Source: an uncultured Clostridium sp.
GTDB lineage: Bacteria > Bacillota > Clostridia > Lachnospirales > Lachnospiraceae
Direction of reading: 5' to 3'
Length of the DNA: 39,310 nucleotides
NCBI GenBank assembly: GCA_900543885.1
Contig: UQTA01000026.1
Coordinates: 1 to 39,310, forward strand
In this document: piece by piece, positions 1 through 7,833 of the stretch
Layout: every line of letters begins with the position of its first letter
Position numbering within the stretch: position 1 is the first letter of the stretch
Notes under the pieces: generated by a model
What the model was told of the DNA's origin: nothing
What the model saw: only the letters and a program-made list of their open reading frames with translations
Databases searched by the model: none
Position numbers and translations under genes: made by a program

Positions 1-143
1 GACTTCTACCATTGTCCAAACGTCACCATCAAGGTTCTATCCTATAATTAGCAAGGCTGTTCCAACTTGCACTGGTTACTTCTCGACGTTTCCGACTGCT
101 TTGACGTTAGCACAAACGAATACTCTGGATTTTGAGTATATTT
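1..143 (+). mobile_element. Probable end of an IS605/IS607-type insertion sequence (truncated)
   Basis: No gene is recognisable here. An imperfect hairpin lies at about 120-140 (ATACTC / GAGTAT around an 8-nt loop), typical of the subterminal hairpins of IS200/IS605-like ends. The last 10 nt (134-143) are the reverse complement of 39206-39215, just before the IS607-like recombinase start at the other edge of the window. Both edges could therefore be the two ends of one IS type present in two copies. The assignment is inferred from context; no transposase domain is visible at this edge. Confidence 0.3.
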
Positions 144-181
144 GAATCTATTTGTTCACATTTAATTGTATTTTTAGTTAC

Positions 182-1036
182 TTATCTTTCCTCCTCTTCT
201 AACAGGTCCTCCACATATTTTGGCAGCATAAACGCGCCTGCATGGAGATTGGTTGTATAGTACCATGTTGGTATATGAAGCCCGTTCCATTTTTCCGCCT
301 GAAGATCATTTAAAGGATGATACTTCTTTGAGGCAAAGCCAAACAGCCAGTAGCCTGACGGACAGGTAGGAATATGGGCCTGATATACGCGGCTTACAGG
401 AAAGGAACGATATACCTTTCTGTGCATGCTGCGGCAGGCAGCTTCATCTTCATCATAAAAGGGACTTCCATGCTGATACACCATGATCCCATCTTCCCGC
501 AGTGCATTATAACAGCTGCCATAGAACTCCTTGGTAAACAGACCTTCTGTATGTCCAAACGGGTCTGTAGAGTCATTGATGATCAGGTCATAGCAGTTTT
601 TCTTTCCCCGGAGAAAACGCAGTCCGTCATCGTAATATACATGGACCCGTTCCTCGTCTAATCCGCAGGCTACCTCCGGAAAGATCTCCCTGCACACATC
701 TACAAACATTTTATCGGTTTCTACCACATCAATGGATTCAATCCCTGGATACTGGATCAGTTCCTTTGCCACACCGCCATCTCCGCCACCGATGATCAGC
801 ACATTTTTCACGTCAGGATGGACAGCCATAGGCACATGTGTCACCATTTCATCATAAATAAATTCATCTTTTTCAGAAAATACGATTTCTCCATCCAAAG
901 CTACAAATTTTCCAAATTCAGCAGACTCAAATACATCGATCCGCTGATACTCACTTTCACCGGAAAACAGCTGACGGTCCACACGGACAGAAAGCTTTAC
1001 ATTTTCCGTATGAAACTCCGAATACCATAATTCCAT
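182..1036 (-). CDS. speE: Spermidine synthase (polyamine aminopropyltransferase)
   Basis: Transfers the aminopropyl group of decarboxylated S-adenosylmethionine to a diamine such as putrescine. The 284-aa length is normal for bacterial SpeE. An N-terminal beta-domain precedes a Rossmann-type methyltransferase fold with the SAM-binding GGGDGG at residues 83-88, an acidic ETD at 106-108 and the catalytic region NDSTDP near 153-158. The start has a GAGGAG ribosome site 7 nt upstream. It follows the decarboxylase on the same strand after a 77-nt gap that holds a truncated copy of a dispersed repeat. Decarboxylation then aminopropylation makes a coherent polyamine pair. No speD or speB is seen in the window; they may lie beyond the left edge or elsewhere. 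Confidence 0.95.
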   Translation of the reverse strand: MELWYSEFHTENVKLSVRVDRQLFSGESEYQRIDVFESAEFGKFVALDGEIVFSEKDEFIYDEMVTHVPMAVHPDVKNVLIIGGGDGGVAKELIQYPGIESIDVVETDKMFVDVCREIFPEVACGLDEERVHVYYDDGLRFLRGKKNCYDLIINDSTDPFGHTEGLFTKEFYGSCYNALREDGIMVYQHGSPFYDEDEAACRSMHRKVYRSFPVSRVYQAHIPTCPSGYWLFGFASKKYHPLNDLQAEKWNGLHIPTWYYTTNLHAGAFMLPKYVEDLLEEEER

Positions 1037-1066
1037 TTTTCAGCTCCTCTTATGTCCCCTATATTT

Positions 1067-1113
1067 CAAAATATTCTCTCAGAATCTCTCTGTGCCTGAT
1101 TTTGTGAGAAGAT
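1067..1113 (+). repeat. Truncated copy C of dispersed hairpin repeat
   Basis: About 45 nt match the 5' arm of the repeat found complete at 15990-16148 (reverse strand), including the shared TGATTTTGTGAGAAG core. The homology stops at the stop codon of the decarboxylase gene. The 3' arm is absent, so this copy cannot form the hairpin. Confidence 0.7.
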
Positions 1114-2562
1114 TTATGCCAAAACCATCAGATTCTCTATTCTCGGATCTTCTGTTCCCTGCATGGAACATCCTTTTTCTTTTGCGTAAAGAATGTATTC
1201 CACGATCTCCTGGGTAATCACCTCGCCTGGCGCCAGAATCGGGATACCCGGCGGATAACACATAACAAATTCACCGCTGATTTTTCCTGCTGCCTGTGCA
1301 ATGGGAAGAGAAATCTTTTCCGCATAAAACGCCTTCTGTGGTGAACATTCTACCTTCGGTGAAATGTATTCCCCTGTAAGCATACCGGTCTTGTCTTTCC
1401 GGTAAAGGCGTTCAATATCTGCCAAAGCCCCCACTAAACGTTCAATATCCTGGATCCGGTCCCCAATAGAAATATACGCCAAAATGTTGCAGATATCTCC
1501 AAACTCGATCTGGATGTCATATTCATCTCTTAACAGATCATAAACCTCAATACCTGCCAGTCCGATCCCCAGTGTATACACGGAAAGCTTGGTCACATCA
1601 AAATCATAGACACTGGTACCATTGACCAGATCTTTTCCATATGCATAATAGCCGTCAATGGAATTGATCTCATTTCTGGCATATTCTGCCATCTGAATCA
1701 CTTTCCCAAAGGATTCCTCCCCCCGCAGTGCCAGGTTCCTTCTGGAAATATCCAGACTGGAGAGGAGAAGATAGGATGCACTGGTAGTCTGCGTCAGGTT
1801 AATGATCTGACGCACATAATCCTGGTTCATGCCCTTATTTAACAGAAGCATGGAGCTTTGTGTCAGGCTTCCTCCTGATTTGTGCATGGAAACAGCTGCC
1901 ATATCTGCACCTGCTGCCATTGCATTTACCGGAAGGCCTTTTCCAAAGTACAAATGGGTTCCATGAGCTTCATCTGCCAGCACCTTCATCCCTTTTTCGT
2001 GGGCCAGCTTTACGATGCCCCGCAGATCAGAGCAGATTCCGTAGTAGGTGGGGTTATTTACCAGAACCGCTACAGCATCCGGATTTTCTTCAATCGCTTT
2101 TTCCACCTTATGAATGTCCATTCCAAGAGAGATTCCCAGATCTCCGTTTACTTCCGGATTTACATAAACCGGAACAGCCCCGCAAAGTACCAGGGCATTG
2201 ATGGCACTTTTATGTACATTTCTTGGCAGAATGATCTTATCTCCTGCTTTACAGACTGAAAGGATCATCCCCTGGACAGCAGAAGTGGTTCCTCCTACCA
2301 TAAGAAATGCATGACTGGCACCAAAGGCCTCTGCTGCCAGTTCCTCTGCCTCCCGGATCACAGATACCGGATGGCACAGGTTATCTAAAGGTTTCATGGA
2401 ATTTACATCTAATCCAACACATTTTTCCCCTAAAAGAGCTGCCAGCTCCGGGTTTCCCCGTCCTCTTTTGTGTCCCGGTACATCAAAGGGCACTACCCTT
2501 TTCTTTCTAAAACGCTCTAACGCCTCATAAATAGGCGCACGTTTTTGTGCTTCCAGGTCCAT
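1114..2562 (-). CDS. Orn/Lys/Arg decarboxylase family protein (SpeA-like, PLP-dependent)
   Basis: A fold-type I PLP decarboxylase of 482 aa, the size of Bacillus SpeA (arginine decarboxylase) and related YaaO-type proteins. The large PLP domain shows the DEAHGTH motif and the cofactor lysine in SMHKSGGS. The C-terminal domain contains the PPGIPILAPGE motif typical of this family. The substrate (arginine, lysine or ornithine) cannot be decided from the sequence; adjacency to speE favours diamine production for polyamine synthesis. The start is set by GAGGAGG 7 nt before the ATG. The gene is preceded by a promoter, a folded RNA and two terminator-like hairpins, so its transcription may be attenuated. 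Its stop codon abuts repeat copy C. Confidence 0.9.
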   Translation of the reverse strand: MDLEAQKRAPIYEALERFRKKRVVPFDVPGHKRGRGNPELAALLGEKCVGLDVNSMKPLDNLCHPVSVIREAEELAAEAFGASHAFLMVGGTTSAVQGMILSVCKAGDKIILPRNVHKSAINALVLCGAVPVYVNPEVNGDLGISLGMDIHKVEKAIEENPDAVAVLVNNPTYYGICSDLRGIVKLAHEKGMKVLADEAHGTHLYFGKGLPVNAMAAGADMAAVSMHKSGGSLTQSSMLLLNKGMNQDYVRQIINLTQTTSASYLLLSSLDISRRNLALRGEESFGKVIQMAEYARNEINSIDGYYAYGKDLVNGTSVYDFDVTKLSVYTLGIGLAGIEVYDLLRDEYDIQIEFGDICNILAYISIGDRIQDIERLVGALADIERLYRKDKTGMLTGEYISPKVECSPQKAFYAEKISLPIAQAAGKISGEFVMCYPPGIPILAPGEVITQEIVEYILYAKEKGCSMQGTEDPRIENLMVLA

Positions 2563-2600
2563 TTTCCCGCCTCCTCATACTCGCCGTCCCTTTCATCCAT

Positions 2601-2634
2601 AAAAAAAACAGGTGACGGCATATTCCATCACCTG
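2601..2634 (-). terminator. Intrinsic terminator in the decarboxylase leader
   Basis: On the minus strand a 7-bp stem CAGGTGA/TCACCTG with a 12-nt loop is followed directly by eight T. It lies only about 40 nt before the decarboxylase start and downstream of the folded RNA. It could end that RNA or act as an attenuator of the decarboxylase. Confidence 0.75.
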
Positions 2635-2680
2635 CTGTATGTGTTTTGTCTTTAAATGTCTCTGTCCTTTTAACAGGCAG

Positions 2681-2908
2681 AAAAAAAGTGACCCTACTTT
2701 CCCAGTTCTCCGCTCTGTTTTGCCAGAAGCTCTTATTGACCGTTTCACAAGTGACGTGCCTTTTTGCACTGATAAAATTACGCATACTGCGTATCGACTT
2801 ATAAAATTTGGGCTTCTAACCCAATCAATAATGTGGTTTCCCACTTTCGGCTTCTGACCCGCCTGTCCGTCTGGGCTTAACTCAATATATTGAGTGGTCA
2901 CACTTTTT
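2681..2908 (-). ncRNA. Folded RNA of about 220 nt (family not identified)
   Basis: Minus-strand transcript region following a sigma-A promoter. The ends pair (GTGTGACC near 2895-2902 with GGGTCAC at 2688-2694), and the 3' end runs into seven T, so the closing helix doubles as a terminator. Internal hairpins include ACTCAATA/TATTGAGT, a GTGG-GAAA-CCAC tetraloop stem, TTGGGTT/AGCCCAA, TACGC/GCGTA and GTGC/GCAC. Reading frames across it are short, overlap on both strands and look like no known protein. Candidate classes are a raiA-type or 6S-type RNA or a cis-regulatory leader of the decarboxylase. I cannot assign one from memory. Confidence 0.6.
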
Positions 2909-2937
2909 AAATTAACATAGTCTTAATAAGCTGTCAA
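2909..2937 (-). promoter_or_regulatory. Promoter of the folded RNA / decarboxylase leader
   Basis: TTGACA (2932-2937, reverse) and TAATTT (2909-2914, reverse) are separated by 17 bp. The -35 is perfect and the -10 weak. Transcription would begin at about 2902, exactly at the 5' arm of the closing helix. Confidence 0.55.
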
Positions 2938-3104
2938 GATTTTTTTACGGTTCTTTCTAAACTGAACTATTGGGATGAAAATCTGAAAAAAAGAATTCCC
3001 GACTAGGAAACATAATGTGAACTGTGAAAAAATAATTAAATTACAACAACGAGATTGCGAAAAGAAACATCGATAAGTTAAATGTAATAAAACGGATTAT
3101 ACAT

Positions 3105-3148
3105 AGCCGCAACAGCTTTGGATCACCGTATGTGAAGCTGTCGCGGCT
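3105..3148 (-). terminator. Strong hairpin downstream of the RidA gene
   Basis: A 14-bp stem (AGCCGC.ACAGCTT / AAGCTGT.GCGGCT) with a loop of about 16 nt lies 80 nt after the RidA stop. As minus-strand RNA all 14 positions pair, one as G-U; as plus-strand RNA that position is an A-C mismatch. This suits the leftward operon. There is no clear U-tract, so it may be a transcript-stabilising or rho-assisted end rather than a classic terminator. Nothing else is recognised in 2941-3227. Confidence 0.45.
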
Positions 3149-3227
3149 AGAATCAAAATACAAAATCAAATGCTTTTAGAAGAAAGCTCTTTTATCTGCT
3201 GAACTTATCCCCCTGGTACAGTTTCTA

Positions 3228-3623
3228 TCAGTTCTCTCCTTTTATTGTTGCAATTGCCTCAATTTCAATTGCCATTCCGTGATTGAACTTTCCAATTTGC
3301 ATTGTACTTCTGGCCGGTGGATCTACCGGAAAAAATTCTTTATAAGCCTCATTAAATTCCGGGAATTTATCAATATCATCTACAAACACCAGTGTTTTAA
3401 ATACATGCTGAAGATCCGATCCATGTGCCTTTAAAAGGGCATCCATATTCTTCAGTATCTGTCTTGTCTGTCCCACAATATCTCCAGGCGCAACTAGTTT
3501 ACCCGTTACCGGATCATTAGCTGTAACTCCTGCTGTATAAATCAAATCTCCAACTCTGAATGCCTGGGAATACCATCCTCCTGGCTGTGGTGCTTTATCT
3601 GTTTCAAGTTTTACTGCTTTCAT
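3228..3623 (-). CDS. ridA: RidA/YjgF/UK114 family enamine/imine deaminase
   Basis: RidA proteins hydrolyse reactive enamine/imine intermediates such as 2-aminoacrylate to keto acids and ammonia. The 131-aa length is normal. The family signature is visible: the AGVTAND region near 31-37, and the C-terminal PPARSTMQIG with the substrate-carboxylate-binding Arg, followed by an acidic IEIEAIA segment. A GGAGG site precedes the ATG. It is the last gene of the leftward catabolic operon but is separated from the M20 hydrolase gene by repeat copy A. Its role there could be removal of an imine or aminoacrylate-type product, or a RutC-like step. The exact substrate is unknown. Confidence 0.9.
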   Translation of the reverse strand: MKAVKLETDKAPQPGGWYSQAFRVGDLIYTAGVTANDPVTGKLVAPGDIVGQTRQILKNMDALLKAHGSDLQHVFKTLVFVDDIDKFPEFNEAYKEFFPVDPPARSTMQIGKFNHGMAIEIEAIATIKGEN

Positions 3624-3656
3624 TTTGTTATTTTTCCTCCATTTTTTATTATGTTA

Positions 3657-3820
3657 TCTCAAAATATATCTGTATTTGATTTTGTGAGAAGTTTTTTATA
3701 AGTTGTACCTAAATTTCAAAAGCGTTGGCGTTGCGTCTGCCTCTGATATCCGAATGTGACTATGACCGGCAGATAATCAGCCACAAAGTCAGGTACACGA
3801 AAGACTCCGAGAGGACATTA
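3657..3820 (+). repeat. Decayed copy A of dispersed hairpin repeat
   Basis: It aligns over about 160 nt with the reverse complement of 15990-16148: the core TTTTGTGAGAAG, the CCACAAAG segment and the CCGAGAGGACATTA end are all shared. The frame that is open in copy B is interrupted by stops here. The outer helix is retained: 3671-3679 pairs with 3789-3797 and 3680-3686 with 3782-3788, using different but compatible bases from copy B. The inner arms are only partly paired. It ends 8 nt before the stop codon of the M20 gene. Confidence 0.75.
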
Positions 3821-3827
3821 TTAGCTT

Positions 3828-5081
3828 CTAAAGAGAATCCATATTTCCAAGAACTTTCAATGTTTCCAAAAGAGTATCCGCACTGTCTCCTAAATCCTCT
3901 TTTGTAGTATACTCTTCCGGACAGTGACTCAAACCACCATTGGAACTTCTTACGAATATCATTCCTATAGGCAGAATCCTCTCCATATTTACAGCATCAT
4001 GACAAGGAAAACTAATCATTTCATTATGTACGATTCCCAGCCGGTCTGCCGCTTCATTCATCACTTTCATAATTGTCTTATTGCAATGAGACGGTGCCAG
4101 ATTACAGGTATAATGTGCTGACCATGTCAGCCCCCTTTTTTCGCACTCTGACTTTACAAACGCCATAAGATCTTCATACAACTGATTCCATGTTTCATCA
4201 TCTGCCTCTCTGTAATCTACTGGGAGTATAGAGTAATTTGCAATAATATTGTGTTCACCCGGTTTAGACTGAATATATCCCACCGTTCCTCTGCTATCAT
4301 TTCCAGTAGCCAAGGCAAGACGTTCCACTTCCGATGCAATTGCTGCAGCCGCCTGCAATGTGTCGTGCCTGTCTTTCAATGCCATTCCTCCTGCATGACA
4401 GGAAACGCCATGTAACTCAATATAAAACTGCTTAATCCCTGCAATATCCGAAACAACCGACAACGGTATATTCTGTTCCAGCAGATAACGCCCCTGTTCA
4501 ATATGCACTTCAATAAAACAGAAATAATCCTTAGGATCTATTTTACTGTCCAAAAGCCGGTCAGGATCAGTTGCCATACCAAACTTCTTCATTGCGCTCC
4601 GCAACGTTTCCCCAGTCGTTTTATGGCAGCAGGTATCCACATAATTCTCTGGAAGTACTCCACATATTGCTTTACTACCAAAAGTTCCTCCCAGAAACTG
4701 GCTTGCTTCCTCATTAACAAATGCCACAATCTCAATAGGTCTTCTAGTTCTGATCCCCTCTTCCTTCAGAATGCTAACAGCTTCTAATGCAGTCATAATT
4801 CCTGTCAAACCATCGAAATAACCACCATTAGGCACTGTATCAAAATGAGATCCACATAAAATCGCGGGCAGATTCTCTGTTCCTTCATATCTTCCATATA
4901 TGTTTCCAACCGTATCCATTCTGACCTTTAAGCCAAGTTCTTCCATCCATCCCATCAAAAGCTGACACGCTTCCTGATATTCCGGCGTCCAGGCAAATCG
5001 GCTGATTCCTCCTTCTGGTACTGCACCAATCCCGCCAACTTCATGCAGTTTATCCCATAATCTATCTCTATTTACCTTCAT
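3828..5081 (-). CDS. M20 family amidohydrolase (N-carbamoyl-amino-acid hydrolase / allantoate amidohydrolase type)
   Basis: A metal-dependent hydrolase of the HyuC/AmaB/AllC group, which cleaves N-carbamoyl amino acids or allantoate and releases ammonia and CO2. The 417 aa match the family (about 410). Visible metal-site motifs: GSHFDTVPNGGYFDG at 77-91 (His79, Asp90), NEEAS at 123-127, the EVHIEQG segment near 190, and PCHDAVNM in the C-terminal part. The dimerisation domain carries GVSCHAGG. A GGAGG site lies 9 nt before the ATG. It sits 16 nt after the SDR gene in the operon. Paired with the cyclic amidohydrolase at 14.6-15.8 kb, it would do the second step of a ureide or hydantoin pathway. 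Confidence 0.9.
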   Translation of the reverse strand: MKVNRDRLWDKLHEVGGIGAVPEGGISRFAWTPEYQEACQLLMGWMEELGLKVRMDTVGNIYGRYEGTENLPAILCGSHFDTVPNGGYFDGLTGIMTALEAVSILKEEGIRTRRPIEIVAFVNEEASQFLGGTFGSKAICGVLPENYVDTCCHKTTGETLRSAMKKFGMATDPDRLLDSKIDPKDYFCFIEVHIEQGRYLLEQNIPLSVVSDIAGIKQFYIELHGVSCHAGGMALKDRHDTLQAAAAIASEVERLALATGNDSRGTVGYIQSKPGEHNIIANYSILPVDYREADDETWNQLYEDLMAFVKSECEKRGLTWSAHYTCNLAPSHCNKTIMKVMNEAADRLGIVHNEMISFPCHDAVNMERILPIGMIFVRSSNGGLSHCPEEYTTKEDLGDSADTLLETLKVLGNMDSL

Positions 5082-5097
5082 TTCTGTTTTCCTCCGA

Positions 5098-5859
5098 TTA
5101 TAACATTACATCACCTAAATTAGGTCCTAATGTTTGTCCTGTATAAAGGTTTCCATCCGGTTCGCTAGCCAGGAAAACAGCTGACGGAACAACCTCTTCC
5201 ACTGTTCCAAATCGCGGAATTACTAATTCCTTAGCTTTCGCATCCAACCATTCCTTGCTTACTTCTCCTGTAAGCTGGGTAGTAATCGGTCCAGGAGCAA
5301 CACAGTTACAAGTAATACCGTATTGTCCGACCTCTCTGGCTAATGATTTTGTAAATCCAATCATCCCTGCTTTAGCAGCAGCATAGTGGCAATGCTCCAC
5401 ACTTCCTTTCTGCCCCACCTGTGATGCAATATTGATAATTCTTCCAAACCTTTGTTGGATCATATGAGGAACTGCATACTTACATGTAAGAAATACACCA
5501 TTCAAATTAACCGACATAAGCCTCTGCCATTCTTCAAATGTCATATCTACTAAAAGCTTCGGTTTTGAGATTCCTGCATTATTGATAAGAATATCCACTC
5601 TTCCAAAATTTACTATAGCTGCATTTATCAGATTAACCGCCGTTTCTTCCTTAGATATATCCCCTTCCACCAACACAACCTTGACATTATTCAAATCCTC
5701 TAATTCTTTTTTGAAAGCTTCCATTGCTTCCTTGGGTTGTGCAAAATAATTTAAAACTAAATTTGCACCTTCACGGGCAAATCCCTCAGGGAATCCTCTG
5801 CTCATACCAAATCCAGCACTTGCGCCTGTAATAACTGCCACTTTATCTTTCAATCTCAT
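5098..5859 (-). CDS. Short-chain dehydrogenase/reductase (FabG-like SDR)
   Basis: A classical NAD(P)-dependent SDR, 253 aa from the chosen start. The nucleotide-binding TGASAGFG is at residues 11-18, the NNAG motif is in mid-protein, and the catalytic Tyr-x-x-x-Lys is in HYAAAKAGM, followed by the PGPI segment. The start used here (ATG at 5859) has AAGGAG 6 nt upstream and forms an ATGA overlap with the stop of the preceding ABC ATPase gene. A longer reading frame to 5898 lacks a ribosome site. Its place in the operon suggests it oxidises or reduces an alcohol or keto group of the imported compound. The substrate is not predictable. Confidence 0.88.
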   Translation of the reverse strand: MRLKDKVAVITGASAGFGMSRGFPEGFAREGANLVLNYFAQPKEAMEAFKKELEDLNNVKVVLVEGDISKEETAVNLINAAIVNFGRVDILINNAGISKPKLLVDMTFEEWQRLMSVNLNGVFLTCKYAVPHMIQQRFGRIINIASQVGQKGSVEHCHYAAAKAGMIGFTKSLAREVGQYGITCNCVAPGPITTQLTGEVSKEWLDAKAKELVIPRFGTVEEVVPSAVFLASEPDGNLYTGQTLGPNLGDVML

Positions 5860-6845
5860 AATTTCTCCTTTCCTGCACATGCCGAACAACCTACACACGG
5901 TATCGCTTTATGGCATTTTACAAAATGTCCTGGCTCTGTTTCTACCATATCTGGGTTGCGTTCAAAACATATCTTTTCTGCCTCCATACAACGGGATGCA
6001 AGTGTGCAACCTTTCGGTAAATTAATAGAGCTTGGAATTTCCCCAGTTAATTTATAATCAGAACGCTTAATGTCTGGATCAGGCACCATGACAGATGCTA
6101 ACAATGCCTTGCTGTAAGGATGCTGATGATTCTTAAACAACTGATCCACCGTTCCATACTCTACAATTGATCCCAGATACATAACTGCTACACGATTGCA
6201 AATATATTGGATTGTACTCAAATCGTGAGAAATAAACAGGTACGAAACTCCCATATTCTTTTGAAGATTTCTCAGCAGATCAATTATTTCTGCTCTTATG
6301 GAAACATCCAGAGAAGATGTTGGCTCATCTAGAACAATAAACTTTGGATGCGCTGCAATAGCTCTGGCAATGCCAACTCTCTGCTGCTGACCGGCACTTA
6401 ACTGATGAGCGTATTTATTATAATCTGCCTCTTTTAAATACACTTGATCCAATGCTTCCTTCGTCATCCTCTGGCATTGTTCCGGTGTAAAATCTTTATT
6501 AACTTTCAATGTATTATATACTGTATCCCATACACAGACACGAGGATTCAACGAATAATTTGGATCCTGAAATACCATCTGCATCTCTTTCTGAATTTCT
6601 CTTCGTTGATTTCTGGTCAACTCAGAATACTTAGTTCCTCTATAAATCAAAGTGCCCGCCGTCGGTTTGATCAAATTCAGAATACATCGTCCTACTGTAG
6701 ATTTTCCAGATCCTGACTCTCCGATCAGTCCCAATGTTTCTCCTTCATGCACTTCAAAGGAAATGGAATTAATGGCAGTGATATTCTTCTTATATCCCAC
6801 CGGGAAAAGTTTGGTCAGATTTTTTACTTCAAGTAAGTTTCCCAT
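5856..6845 (-). CDS. Oligopeptide/dipeptide-type ABC transporter ATPase (OppF/DppF-like)
   Basis: One of two ATPases of the importer. 329 aa from an ATG that overlaps the previous stop as TGATG, with AAGGAGG upstream; a GTG one codon earlier is possible. Walker A is GESGSGKST, the signature is LSAGQQQRVGIARA and Walker B is canonical FIVLDEPTSSLD. The C-terminal oligopeptide-transporter domain follows, with cysteines in GCTLASRC and an unusual cysteine-rich tail (CHKAIPCVGCSACAG). Family knowledge places a possible 4Fe-4S site in this C-terminal region. It is translationally coupled to both neighbours. Confidence 0.93.
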   Translation of the reverse strand: MGNLLEVKNLTKLFPVGYKKNITAINSISFEVHEGETLGLIGESGSGKSTVGRCILNLIKPTAGTLIYRGTKYSELTRNQRREIQKEMQMVFQDPNYSLNPRVCVWDTVYNTLKVNKDFTPEQCQRMTKEALDQVYLKEADYNKYAHQLSAGQQQRVGIARAIAAHPKFIVLDEPTSSLDVSIRAEIIDLLRNLQKNMGVSYLFISHDLSTIQYICNRVAVMYLGSIVEYGTVDQLFKNHQHPYSKALLASVMVPDPDIKRSDYKLTGEIPSSINLPKGCTLASRCMEAEKICFERNPDMVETEPGHFVKCHKAIPCVGCSACAGKEKL

Positions 6846-7828
6846 CACTTCTCCTCCTTATCATTTACCATATTACAAAAACACTTTACCAGATGTCCTG
6901 GCTCAACTTCAATTTCTACCGGTTCTTCCCTGCTGCACTGATCACAGGCATATGGACAGCGAGGATGATACAGACATCCTTCTGGAAGATTCATGGTATC
7001 AATCAAAGCATCTCCTGCCGTTGTTTTTACATTCTTATCTCTATATTCAGGAAGTGCATTCAACAGATGTCGGGTATAAGGATGACATGGATTTTTAAAC
7101 AACTGTTCTATAGTTGCAAATTCCACAATCTGACCGCAATACATAATTGCCACCTCTGTGCAACATTGCGCAACAACACCAAGATCATGAGTAATAAAAA
7201 TTCCAGACATATTTCTCTCATGGAGAAGTTCCAGAATTAAATCCATAATCTGTGCCTGAACCGTTACATCCAGACCATTCGTTGCATCATCTGCAATCAG
7301 AACCCTTGGCATATTGATCAACGCCATAGCAATCATACATCTCTGTGCCATACCTCCACTAAGTTCATGGGGATACGCTTTTGCACGCTGTTCTGGATCT
7401 GTAAGTCCAACTGCCTTCAACATAGTGATGACTTTCTCCATGGCTTCTTTCTTTTTACAAGAATTATGAGCCATGTACACATTAGCAATCTGTTCTCCTA
7501 CAGTCATAAGTGGATTCAAATGATTTCTTGCATTTGCAGCAATTAATCCAATCGCCTTCCCTCTATATTCTGCCAACTGCTCGTCATTTAACTTTTGAAG
7601 TTCTACAGATTCATCAAATGTTACTTTTCCATTTTCAATCACTCCTGGTTTTCTCACATACCCAAGAATAGCTGATGCTGCTACAGATTTTCCCGAACCC
7701 GATTCCCCTACAAGTCCGATCAAGTGCCCTTCCTGTAATGTCAAATTCAGTCCATTTACAATATGAGATCGTCCCTTTGTAAGATCAAATCCCACCCTTA
7801 AATTTTCCACTTTTAGAATTTCATGCAT
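6845..7828 (-). CDS. Oligopeptide/dipeptide-type ABC transporter ATPase (OppD/DppD-like), atypical Walker B
   Basis: The partner ATPase of the importer, 327 aa. Walker A is GESGSGKS and the signature is LSGGMAQRCMIAMAL. The Walker B segment reads LIADDATNGLD, where family members normally have ADEPTTALD. The catalytic glutamate is therefore replaced by aspartate, and the codon is clearly GAT. This predicts one weak ATP site per heterodimer. The C-terminal domain has closely spaced cysteines (GCLYHPRC, CDQC), consistent with the Fe-S site reported for DppD/OppD-type proteins. AAGGAG precedes the ATG, and the gene lies 5 nt after the permease gene. Confidence 0.92.
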   Translation of the reverse strand: MHEILKVENLRVGFDLTKGRSHIVNGLNLTLQEGHLIGLVGESGSGKSVAASAILGYVRKPGVIENGKVTFDESVELQKLNDEQLAEYRGKAIGLIAANARNHLNPLMTVGEQIANVYMAHNSCKKKEAMEKVITMLKAVGLTDPEQRAKAYPHELSGGMAQRCMIAMALINMPRVLIADDATNGLDVTVQAQIMDLILELLHERNMSGIFITHDLGVVAQCCTEVAIMYCGQIVEFATIEQLFKNPCHPYTRHLLNALPEYRDKNVKTTAGDALIDTMNLPEGCLYHPRCPYACDQCSREEPVEIEVEPGHLVKCFCNMVNDKEEK

Positions 7829-7833
7829 ACCAG

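Noticed and set aside
1..180. C-terminal part of a TnpB protein at the left edge
   Set aside because: Frames in both directions give no recognisable TnpB motif; only the hairpin and the 10-nt end match support an IS end.
374..661. Long frame on the opposite strand of speE and similar antisense frames over many genes
   Set aside because: These are shadows of well-supported genes and have no ribosome sites or family features.
2525..2901. Small proteins in the decarboxylase leader on both strands
   Set aside because: The frames overlap each other, lack family features and lie over a region with extensive RNA pairing.
2563..2937. T-box or lysine riboswitch before the decarboxylase
   Set aside because: I could not find the conserved T-box sequence or the lysine riboswitch core, so no named class is claimed.
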